From Modestobacter versicolor (GTDB lineage: Bacteria; Actinomycetota; Actinomycetes; Mycobacteriales; Geodermatophilaceae), in assembly GCF_014195485.1 (NCBI RefSeq), contig NZ_JACIBU010000001.1, positions 2,232,001-2,296,000 on the forward strand: a stretch of DNA of 64,000 nucleotides, read 5' to 3'. Shown in pieces: positions 57,612-64,000 of the stretch (position 1 is the stretch's first letter; each line of letters starts with the position of its first letter). Below the pieces are notes generated by a model. It had not been told where the DNA came from and searched no databases. It worked only from the letters and a program-made list of their open reading frames with translations. The translations under genes were made by a program, and so were the position numbers.

Positions 57612-58865
57612 ATGAGCCTGGTCGTCACGACCAACGTCGCCGGGATGAACTCCCAGCGCGCCCTGTCGATCGCCGATCGGCAGCTCACCACCTCACTGGA
57701 ACGACTGTCCTCGGGCAGCCGGATCAACCGCGCCGCCGACGACGCCTCCAACCTGGCGATCTCGGAGGGGCTGCGGGCTCAGATCGGCGGGTTCCGGGTC
57801 GCGCTGCGCAACACCCAGGACGGCATCTCGGTCCTGCAGACCGCCGAGGGGGCGCTCACCGAGACGCAGGGCATCCTGCACCGGATGCGCGATCTGTCGG
57901 TGCAGGCGGCCAACGCCGGCAGCCTGGACGACGACGCCCGGGGCAACCTGCAGTCGGAGATCGGGCAGCTGCGCAACGAGCTGGACCGGATCGCCGGCAC
58001 CACGTCGTTCAACGGGCGGAAGCTGCTCGACGGCGGGTACCGGACCGTCTTCCACGTGGGCGCCGACGCCGGCCACACGATCGCCGTCGACCTCGGTCGC
58101 GGCACGAGCGCAGCGGCGCTGGGCGTGGACGGCATCGACGTCACCGGGCCCGGCCGCTACGGCCCCGGCGCGGTGACGCTGTCCACCGCAGCCGCACCCG
58201 GCACGGCCGCCGTGCTCACGATCGCCGCGGCCGGCGGGTCGGCGGGCTTCAGCGGGGGCACCGGCGGCGTCTCGGCGTACACCGACCTGGACGGCACGAT
58301 CAGCGTCGGCGGCAGGTCCTTCGACCTGGCCTCGGTGCGCTACGACACCGCCGCGGACACCGACGGCAACGGGACCCGGGACGCCGCGGACCTGCTCGCC
58401 CAGCTCAACCGGGCCGCCATCGTCGCGCTCGGGCTCACCTCCCCTCCGTTCAGCAGCCCGACCCCCGGCACCCTGGCCTTCGCCGTGGCCGAGCCGCTGC
58501 CCGGGCACACCGGCACCGCCGGGGCCCCGCTGAGCGCTTCGGCCGCCGACCTGGCCCGGTCGACACCGACGTTCACCGCGGCCGGCGGTGCCTCCCGGGC
58601 GCTCACCGCGATCGACGCCGCGATCGAGCGGATCTCGACGGTGCGGGGCGACCTGGGCGCGGTGCAGAACCGGCTGGAGCACAACATCGCCAAGCTCGGG
58701 GTGGCGCTGGACAACACCGCGGCCTCGGACAGCCGGATCCGGGACACCGACATGGCCACCGAGATGACCGCCTTCACCCGTACCCAGATCCTTAGCCAGG
58801 CCGGCACCGCGATGCTCGCCCAGGCGCACGCCGCTCCTCAGGGGGTGCTGAAACTGCTGGTCTGA
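57612..58865 (+). CDS. fliC: Flagellin 1 (divergent)
   Basis: A 417-aa flagellin. Conserved D0/D1 helices are present at both ends: VTTNVAGMNSQRALSIADRQ, LTTSLERLSSGSRINRAADD, and at the C-terminus SRIRDTDMATEMTAFTRTQI, LSQAGTAMLAQAHAAPQGVL. The middle (about 175-325) is variable and surface-exposed, rich in Gly, Ala and Thr. It is clearly more divergent than the other two flagellins and may be a minor or specialised filament protein. ATG 57612 follows the GGAGGG ribosome site. sigma-28-type promoter and CsrA-type hairpin upstream. Confidence 0.95.
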   Translation: MSLVVTTNVAGMNSQRALSIADRQLTTSLERLSSGSRINRAADDASNLAISEGLRAQIGGFRVALRNTQDGISVLQTAEGALTETQGILHRMRDLSVQAANAGSLDDDARGNLQSEIGQLRNELDRIAGTTSFNGRKLLDGGYRTVFHVGADAGHTIAVDLGRGTSAAALGVDGIDVTGPGRYGPGAVTLSTAAAPGTAAVLTIAAAGGSAGFSGGTGGVSAYTDLDGTISVGGRSFDLASVRYDTAADTDGNGTRDAADLLAQLNRAAIVALGLTSPPFSSPTPGTLAFAVAEPLPGHTGTAGAPLSASAADLARSTPTFTAAGGASRALTAIDAAIERISTVRGDLGAVQNRLEHNIAKLGVALDNTAASDSRIRDTDMATEMTAFTRTQILSQAGTAMLAQAHAAPQGVLKLLV

Positions 58866-58901
58866 CCGGGCTCCCCCCAACGAGGGACTCTCCGGAAAGT
58901 G

Positions 58902-58930
58902 CTCAAGGAACTCTGGGACGGCGCCGTTGA
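58902..58930 (+). promoter_or_regulatory. Sigma-28-type promoter of flagellin gene 2
   Basis: CTCAAG (58902-58907), 15 nt, GCCGTTGA (58923-58930). Close to the enterobacterial TAAAG-N15-GCCGATAA consensus, with C for the second base of the -35 and T for A in the -10. Confidence 0.75.
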
Positions 58931-58941
58931 GAGGGCCAGAG

Positions 58942-58963
58942 CCCACCGCACGGATGCGGTGGG
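58942..58963 (+). promoter_or_regulatory. CsrA-type leader hairpin, flagellin gene 2
   Basis: Stem CCCACCGC/GCGGTGGG, perfect over 8 bp, with hexaloop ACGGAT. The ribosome site GGAGGA is 12 nt further on (58975-58980), so a CsrA dimer could bridge both GGA sites. Confidence 0.75.
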
Positions 58964-58984
58964 ACCCCGTCCTTGGAGGAACAC

Positions 58985-60256
58985 ATGGGTCTGTCCGTGA
59001 ACAACAACATCGCGGCGATGAACTCGTACCGCAACCTGTCGGCGACCGACAGCCAGATGAGCAAGTCGCTGGAGAAGCTCTCCTCCGGCTTCCGCATCAA
59101 CCGCGCCGCCGACGACGCGGCGGGCCTGGCCATCTCCGAGGGCCTGCGCTCGCAGATCGGTGGCTTCAAGGTCGCCGTCCGCAACACCCAGGACGGCGTC
59201 TCGGTCGTGCAGACCGCTGAAGGTGCGCTCACCGAGACGCACAAGATCCTGCAGCGCATGCGCGACCTGTCGGTGCAGGCCTCCAACGAGGGCTCGCTGA
59301 ACGCCGACGCCAAGAAGAACATCCAGTCCGAGATCGGCCAGCTCAAGTCCGAGCTGAACCGCATCGCCGACACCACGACGTTCAACGGCAAGAAGCTGCT
59401 CGACGGCAACTACGCCACCACCTTCCAGGTGGGTGCCAACTCCGGTGAGACCATCGCGGTCAACATCGGCACGGCCATGGGCGCTGCCGGCCTCGGCGTC
59501 AACGGCGTCGACGTCACCGGGACCGGTGCCTACGCCACCGGTGCCAGCGGCACCTCGGCGGCCGGCACCGCGGTGCTGACCACCGCCGCCAGCGACACCG
59601 CCAACGCCGCGATCACCTTCTACCAGGCCGACGCCACCCGGGACTTCGCCGCAGCCAGCGGCGGCAGCACCTACTCCGTGGAGGCCTTCCGCGGGCTGGA
59701 CGGCACGCTGAGCTTCGGTGGCAAGACCTTCGACCTCGGCTCGGTGCAGTACGCCGACGCCGACACCGCCACCGAGGCGCTGGGCAAGCTGAACAAGGCC
59801 GCCGCCGACGCCTTCGGCCTGGCCGACACCGCCACGCCGTTCGCCGTCAGCGCCGACGACACCGACCTGGTCTTCACCACCCCGATCAACGTCACCGGCT
59901 ACACCGATGGTGGCGGCGCGATCGACGCCACCGCGGCCAGCCTGGCCAAGGCGACGCCGACGTTCACCTCGGGCACCGGTGCCTCCGCGGCGATCGACGA
60001 CATCGACAAGGCGATCAAGCAGGTCTCCACCACTCGCGCCGACCTGGGTGCCATCCAGAACCGGTTCGAGCACACCATCAGCAACCTCAACGTCGCCGTC
60101 GAGAACCTGACCGCCTCGGAGAGCCGGATCCGCGACACCGACATGGCCCAGGAGATGACGAACTTCACCCGTTCGCAGATCCTGACCCAGGCCGGCACCG
60201 CGATGCTGGCCCAGGCCAACCAGGCTCCGCAGGGCATCCTCCGCCTGCTGGGCTGA
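58985..60256 (+). CDS. fliC: Flagellin 2
   Basis: A 423-aa major-type flagellin: MGLSVNNNIAAMNSYRNLSA, MSKSLEKLSSGFRINRAADD, NTQDGVSVVQTAEGALTETH, and the C-terminal SRIRDTDMAQEMTNFTRSQI, LTQAGTAMLAQANQAPQGIL. The variable centre is ~190 residues. It differs from flagellin 3 at only seven positions by eye, and 770 bp in the middle are identical. ATG 58985 follows GGAGGA. Own sigma-28-type promoter, CsrA-type hairpin and terminator, so it is a separate transcription unit. Confidence 0.96.
   Translation: MGLSVNNNIAAMNSYRNLSATDSQMSKSLEKLSSGFRINRAADDAAGLAISEGLRSQIGGFKVAVRNTQDGVSVVQTAEGALTETHKILQRMRDLSVQASNEGSLNADAKKNIQSEIGQLKSELNRIADTTTFNGKKLLDGNYATTFQVGANSGETIAVNIGTAMGAAGLGVNGVDVTGTGAYATGASGTSAAGTAVLTTAASDTANAAITFYQADATRDFAAASGGSTYSVEAFRGLDGTLSFGGKTFDLGSVQYADADTATEALGKLNKAAADAFGLADTATPFAVSADDTDLVFTTPINVTGYTDGGGAIDATAASLAKATPTFTSGTGASAAIDDIDKAIKQVSTTRADLGAIQNRFEHTISNLNVAVENLTASESRIRDTDMAQEMTNFTRSQILTQAGTAMLAQANQAPQGILRLLG
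59264..60033 (+). repeat. 770-bp block identical between flagellin genes 2 and 3 (copy in gene 2)
   Basis: Aligned at a fixed offset of 1484 bp, no difference is seen between 59264-60033 and 60748-61517, although substitutions occur on both sides (for example 59263 C versus 60747 T, and 60034 T versus 61518 C). This indicates recent duplication or gene conversion. Confidence 0.85.
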
Positions 60257-60277
60257 CCCGCCTGAGCACCTGAACAC

Positions 60278-60317
60278 CCGGTGAGGGGGACGGCCCCCGG
60301 GGCCTCCCCCTCACCGG
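60278..60317 (+). terminator. Terminator downstream of flagellin gene 2
   Basis: A 13-bp perfect stem (CCGGTGAGGGGGA with complement TCCCCCTCACCGG) and a GC-rich loop, 22 bp past the stop. Confidence 0.75.
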
Positions 60318-60370
60318 CGTGCCCGTGGTCCTCCGGTCGACCGGGCGCCGAAAAACAGTCGCCCGTTCGG

Positions 60371-60399
60371 GTCAAGACCGGCCTCGTCCCAGCCGTAAC
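60371..60399 (+). promoter_or_regulatory. Sigma-28-type promoter of flagellin gene 3
   Basis: GTCAAG (60371-60376), 15 nt, GCCGTAAC (60392-60399). Best -10 match of the set to the classical GCCGATAA. Confidence 0.75.
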
Positions 60400-60414
60400 A
60401 GGGAGAGCAACACC

Positions 60415-60434
60415 CCGCAGCACGGATGCAGCGG
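60415..60434 (+). promoter_or_regulatory. CsrA-type leader hairpin, flagellin gene 3
   Basis: Stem CCGCAGC/GCAGCGG (six pairs and one A-A mismatch) with the same hexaloop ACGGAT. Stem sequence differs from the other two leaders while loop and shape are kept. AAGGAGGA at 60456 supplies the second GGA site at the ribosome-binding region. Confidence 0.72.
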
Positions 60435-60468
60435 ATGTCCCTGTAGGCCCCGTCCAAGGAGGATCACC

Positions 60469-61740
60469 ATGGGTCTGAGCGTCAACAACAACATCGCGGC
60501 GATGAACTCGTACCGCAACCTGTCGGTCACCGACAGCCAGATGAGCAAGTCGCTGGAGAAGCTCTCCTCCGGCTTCCGCATCAACCGCGCCGCCGACGAC
60601 GCGGCGGGCCTGGCCATCTCCGAGGGCCTGCGCTCGCAGATCGGTGGCCTGAAGGTCGCCGTCCGCAACACCCAGGACGGCATCTCGGTCGTGCAGACCG
60701 CTGAAGGTGCGCTCACCGAGACGCACAAGATCCTGCAGCGCATGCGTGACCTGTCGGTGCAGGCCTCCAACGAGGGCTCGCTGAACGCCGACGCCAAGAA
60801 GAACATCCAGTCCGAGATCGGCCAGCTCAAGTCCGAGCTGAACCGCATCGCCGACACCACGACGTTCAACGGCAAGAAGCTGCTCGACGGCAACTACGCC
60901 ACCACCTTCCAGGTGGGTGCCAACTCCGGTGAGACCATCGCGGTCAACATCGGCACGGCCATGGGCGCTGCCGGCCTCGGCGTCAACGGCGTCGACGTCA
61001 CCGGGACCGGTGCCTACGCCACCGGTGCCAGCGGCACCTCGGCGGCCGGCACCGCGGTGCTGACCACCGCCGCCAGCGACACCGCCAACGCCGCGATCAC
61101 CTTCTACCAGGCCGACGCCACCCGGGACTTCGCCGCAGCCAGCGGCGGCAGCACCTACTCCGTGGAGGCCTTCCGCGGGCTGGACGGCACGCTGAGCTTC
61201 GGTGGCAAGACCTTCGACCTCGGCTCGGTGCAGTACGCCGACGCCGACACCGCCACCGAGGCGCTGGGCAAGCTGAACAAGGCCGCCGCCGACGCCTTCG
61301 GCCTGGCCGACACCGCCACGCCGTTCGCCGTCAGCGCCGACGACACCGACCTGGTCTTCACCACCCCGATCAACGTCACCGGCTACACCGATGGTGGCGG
61401 CGCGATCGACGCCACCGCGGCCAGCCTGGCCAAGGCGACGCCGACGTTCACCTCGGGCACCGGTGCCTCCGCGGCGATCGACGACATCGACAAGGCGATC
61501 AAGCAGGTCTCCACCACCCGCGCCGACCTGGGTGCCATCCAGAACCGGTTCGAGCACACCATCAACAACCTCAACGTCGCCGTCGAGAACCTGTCGGCGT
61601 CCGAGAGCCGGATCCGCGACACCGACATGGCCCAGGAGATGACGAACTTCACCCGTACGCAGATCCTGACCCAGGCCGGCACCGCGATGCTGGCCCAGGC
61701 CAACCAGGCTCCGCAGGGCATCCTGAAGCTGCTGGGCTGA
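60469..61740 (+). CDS. fliC: Flagellin 3
   Basis: A 423-aa flagellin nearly identical to flagellin 2. The seven differences seen are SVTDS, GGLKVAV, DGISVV, HTINNLN, NLSASES, TRTQIL and GILKLLG in this copy. ATG 60469 with an excellent ribosome site AAGGAGGATCACC. A longer upstream start is rejected because it would run through the promoter and leader hairpin. Own sigma-28-type promoter and terminator. Confidence 0.96.
   Translation: MGLSVNNNIAAMNSYRNLSVTDSQMSKSLEKLSSGFRINRAADDAAGLAISEGLRSQIGGLKVAVRNTQDGISVVQTAEGALTETHKILQRMRDLSVQASNEGSLNADAKKNIQSEIGQLKSELNRIADTTTFNGKKLLDGNYATTFQVGANSGETIAVNIGTAMGAAGLGVNGVDVTGTGAYATGASGTSAAGTAVLTTAASDTANAAITFYQADATRDFAAASGGSTYSVEAFRGLDGTLSFGGKTFDLGSVQYADADTATEALGKLNKAAADAFGLADTATPFAVSADDTDLVFTTPINVTGYTDGGGAIDATAASLAKATPTFTSGTGASAAIDDIDKAIKQVSTTRADLGAIQNRFEHTINNLNVAVENLSASESRIRDTDMAQEMTNFTRTQILTQAGTAMLAQANQAPQGILKLLG
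60748..61517 (+). repeat. 770-bp block identical between flagellin genes 2 and 3 (copy in gene 3)
   Basis: Counterpart of 59264-60033. The flanking promoters, leaders and 3' ends of the two genes differ far more than this central segment. Confidence 0.85.
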
Positions 61741-61767
61741 TCCACCCGCACCACCTGAACACCCGGT

Positions 61768-61797
61768 GAGGGGGGAGGCCCTCGGGCCTCCCCCCTC
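61768..61797 (+). terminator. Terminator downstream of flagellin gene 3
   Basis: A 14-bp perfect stem (GAGGGGGGAGGCCC and complement) with a 2-nt loop, followed by GCTGCACTC. It separates flagellin 3 from fliD, though partial read-through is likely since no sigma-28-type promoter is seen before fliD. Confidence 0.75.
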
Positions 61798-61832
61798 GCT
61801 GCACTCACCGTCCCGAGCACCGGAGGAACCCC

Positions 61833-63218
61833 ATGGCAGGCATGAGCGTGAGCACCGGCCTGATCTCGGGCATCGACTACAGCACGATGATCACCCAGCT
61901 GATGCAGGTCGAGGCGAACCCGCAGAGCCTGCTCAAGAACCAGCTGACCGCCACCAAGTCCGACGCCACCGCCTACCGCGCGGTGAACACCCGGTTCGAG
62001 ACGCTGCGCTCCGCCGCGGCCGCGCTCACCGCGGACACCGCCTGGACGGCGGTCAAGGCCAGCAGCAGCAACGCCAGCGTCGCCGCCAGCGCCGGCGCCA
62101 CCGCCGTCGGCGGGTCGGTGACCTTCACGGTCAAGCAGCTGGCCACGGCGCACTCTGAGATCAGCGACCAGGCCTGGACCGGCACCGACCAGGCGTTCGG
62201 TGCCGGCACGTTCACGTTCACGCCCAAGGGCGGCACGGCCACCGCCATCGCGATCCCCACGACGAACGCCGGCGGCGCCACCCTCGCCGACGCCGTGGCC
62301 GCGATCAACGCCAGCGACAAGGGCCTCACCGCCGCCGCCGTCCGGGTCAAGGACGGCGAGTACCGCCTCCAGGTGACGGCCAAGGCCACCGGCGAGAAGG
62401 CCTCCTTCGTCGTCGGCGACGACACCGCCTGGAAGACCGCGGTGACCGGCCAGGACGCCAAGCTCACCCTCGGCGAGCTCGCGCTGGAGGTCTCCAGCGA
62501 CACCAACACCTTCACCGGTCTGATGGCCGACACCAGCATCACCGTCAGCAAGACCGGCGAGACGGCCACGGTCGGCGTGACCAAGGACCCCAGCAGCGTC
62601 ACCACCAAGGTCAAGGCCCTGGTCGACGCGGCCAACAACATGCTGCAGGCGGTCACCGACTACACCGACCCGGAGAACGACGCCGCCCTGCTGAAGGGCG
62701 ACAGCACGCTGCGCAGCCTGGCGAACAAGGTGCTCGACGTCTTCTCCGGCGGCGTGGGCGGCGTCTCGGCGTCCAGCCTCGGCGTGAAGCTCACCAGGGA
62801 CGGGAAGCTCGAGTTCGACTCGGCGGCCTTCACCGCCAAGATGGCCAGCGACCCCGCCGCGGTCAAGGACCTGCTCACCCGGAAGACGATCGTCTCGCCG
62901 GGCGCGGACCTGATCAGCGGCAACGCCGACGACGTCACGTCCCCCCTCGGCTTCGCGGCGAAGCTGGAGGCGCTGGCCAAGGGCGCCTCGGACACCACCA
63001 CCGGTTCCCTGGTGCTGCTGGCCAAGAGCCAGGACGCCCTCGCCACCGACCTGCAGACCCGGATCGACAACTGGGACACCCGGCTGGCGCTCCGCAAGTC
63101 CTCGCTGACCGCCCAGTTCACCGCCATGGAGAAGGCGCTCGGCACGATGCAGAACCAGGCCTCGTGGCTGAGCTCGCAGATCGCCGGGCTGCCCTCCTGG
63201 TCCAAGTCCTCCAAGTAG
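61833..63218 (+). CDS. fliD: Flagellar filament cap protein (hook-associated protein 2)
   Basis: A 461-aa filament cap, which promotes flagellin folding and assembly at the filament tip. The N-terminal FliD_N signature is VSTGLISGIDYSTMITQLMQ, then VEANPQSLLKNQLTATKSDA. The C-terminal domain ends TRIDNWDTRLALRKSSLTAQ, then FTAMEKALGTMQNQASWLSS, typical of FliD. GGAGGAACCCC precedes the ATG. Lies between the flagellins and fliS, the usual order. Confidence 0.95.
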   Translation: MAGMSVSTGLISGIDYSTMITQLMQVEANPQSLLKNQLTATKSDATAYRAVNTRFETLRSAAAALTADTAWTAVKASSSNASVAASAGATAVGGSVTFTVKQLATAHSEISDQAWTGTDQAFGAGTFTFTPKGGTATAIAIPTTNAGGATLADAVAAINASDKGLTAAAVRVKDGEYRLQVTAKATGEKASFVVGDDTAWKTAVTGQDAKLTLGELALEVSSDTNTFTGLMADTSITVSKTGETATVGVTKDPSSVTTKVKALVDAANNMLQAVTDYTDPENDAALLKGDSTLRSLANKVLDVFSGGVGGVSASSLGVKLTRDGKLEFDSAAFTAKMASDPAAVKDLLTRKTIVSPGADLISGNADDVTSPLGFAAKLEALAKGASDTTTGSLVLLAKSQDALATDLQTRIDNWDTRLALRKSSLTAQFTAMEKALGTMQNQASWLSSQIAGLPSWSKSSK

Positions 63219-63260
63219 TCCTGACCCCGCTGCCGCGTCTTCCCCTGGAGCCCCGTACCG

Positions 63261-63647
63261 ATGAGCACCGCTTCCCTCCGCGCCCGCTACCTGGGCGACA
63301 CGGTCACCACCGCCTCCCCGCAGCGGCTGCTGGTCATGCTGTACGACCGGCTGGCCCTCGACCTCGAGCGGGCACAGATGGCGCTGACCGAGGGCGACCG
63401 CGAGACCGGCACCGCCCAGCTCACCCACGCCCAGGACGTCGTCTTCGGCCTGCTGGAGAGCCTGCAGGTCGACGCCTGGGACGGCGCTCCCCGGCTGGCC
63501 GCGCTCTACAACTGGCTGATCTCCGAGCTCGGGCACGCCATCACCAAGGGCGACCTCCGCCGGGTGGCCGACTGCCGCAAGATCGTCGAGCCGCTGCGTG
63601 ACGCCTGGCGGGAGGCTGCTGCCTCCCTCGCCTCGAGCCCGGCATGA
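63261..63647 (+). CDS. fliS: Flagellin export chaperone FliS
   Basis: A 128-aa four-helix-bundle chaperone that binds the C-terminal helix of flagellin and prevents early polymerisation. Family features are ARYLGDTVTTASPQRLLVML, YDRLALDLERAQMAL, and LYNWLISELGHAITKGDLRR. Length is normal. The stop overlaps the next gene by 4 bp. Confidence 0.95.
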   Translation: MSTASLRARYLGDTVTTASPQRLLVMLYDRLALDLERAQMALTEGDRETGTAQLTHAQDVVFGLLESLQVDAWDGAPRLAALYNWLISELGHAITKGDLRRVADCRKIVEPLRDAWREAAASLASSPA

Positions 63648-64000
63648 CCGGCGGCGGCACCTCCGGCGGCTCCGCGCGCAACCGGGTCGGGGACTTCCCC
63701 ACCCTGGTCGGCGAGGCGCGGAACTGGCCGGCGGTGCTCAACGCCCTCGAGGGCGACGTCTACGAGGCCGAGGAGACCCTGGCCCGCGGCCGGGCCGAGG
63801 AGATCGCGGCCTGGGGACGCCGGCACACCGACTGGATCCCGCCGAGCAACCTCGGCCCGCTCCCCGACGACCTCCGCGAGCGCGCCGCCCGGTTGCTCCA
63901 GCACCAGCTGGCCGTCGCCGAGGCGCTGGTCGAGAAGATCACCCAGAGCCAGAAGCAGCGCGACGTCGCCGCCCGGATGTCCTACGCGCCCACCAGGCCG
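63644..64000 (+). CDS. Protein in the FliT position, 3' end outside window
   Basis: At least 119 residues, starting MTGGGTSGGSARNRVGDFPT at ATG 63644 and still open at the window edge. It contains helices with NALEGDVYEAEETLARGRAE and LLQHQLAVAEALVEKITQSQ. Helical character and ATGA coupling to fliS fit a FliT-like chaperone for FliD, but sequence similarity is not recognisable, so the name is not assigned. Confidence 0.65.
   Translation, partial: MTGGGTSGGSARNRVGDFPTLVGEARNWPAVLNALEGDVYEAEETLARGRAEEIAAWGRRHTDWIPPSNLGPLPDDLRERAARLLQHQLAVAEALVEKITQSQKQRDVAARMSYAPTRP

Noticed and set aside
59899-61557. Long minus-strand open frames opposite the flagellins, duplicated with them
   Set aside because: They are antisense shadows caused by high GC third positions. 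Gly/Val/Arg-rich low-complexity product, no ribosome site, and the plus strand holds clear flagellins.

Overview
The window is about 64 kb of very GC-rich DNA from the chromosome of a motile actinobacterium. GTG starts, 4-bp ATGA/GTGA gene overlaps, a DUF222/HNH protein, DUF4245, DUF1707 and DUF6542 proteins, a lipid droplet-associated protein beside ispH-xseA, and a flagellar locus with sigma-28 and CsrA all fit the Geodermatophilaceae (Blastococcus, Modestobacter, Geodermatophilus). That family assignment is an inference. I saw no rRNA, tRNA, CRISPR array or intact insertion sequence.

Left part (1-30 kb), mostly housekeeping and cell-surface genes: the end of sdhA plus sdhB; a membrane GGDEF-EAL c-di-GMP enzyme; a nucleotidyltransferase-fold protein; an EEP hydrolase coupled to a DCC thiol oxidoreductase; an SGNH hydrolase; an adenosine/adenine deaminase; an MFS exporter; a secreted NlpC/P60 hydrolase; a luciferase-like oxidoreductase; a glycosyltransferase; a LURP-one-like protein; ychF; a DUF222/HNH protein; a two-component system cotranscribed with an ABC-2 exporter; a second ABC-2 exporter divergent from its TetR regulator; an AdaA-AlkA fusion with ogt; rmuC; and ispH.

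Middle (30-47.7 kb): lipid droplet-associated protein, VanY-like peptidase, xseA-xseB, DUF4245, glpX, a DUF1707 protein, a PQYGQ-repeat membrane protein and fumC. A surface-glycan block follows: a DegT aminotransferase, a NeuD-like acetyltransferase and two large fused glycosyltransferases that share a paralogous GT2 module. Citrate synthase closes the segment.

Right part (47.7-64 kb): an NlpC/P60-M15 fusion; an uncharacterised block that includes a divergent sigma-factor-like protein; then a flagellar locus with csrA, flgL, flgK and flgN on the minus strand and fliA (sigma-28), three flagellins, fliD, fliS and a FliT-position gene on the plus strand.

The most interesting signals are regulatory. 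Each flagellin has a sigma-28-type promoter (TCAAG-like element, exactly 15 nt, GCCGT[T/A]) followed by a leader hairpin that displays ACGGA in its loop, the classical CsrA target, with a GGA-rich ribosome site downstream. csrA and the sigma factor lie in the same cluster, so two-tier control of flagellin can be read from the DNA. The same promoter pattern occurs before a cell-wall hydrolase at 10 kb. A covarying stem-loop repeat begins at the stop codons of three unrelated genes. Several terminators end in a TCGTCGT tail rather than a run of T.
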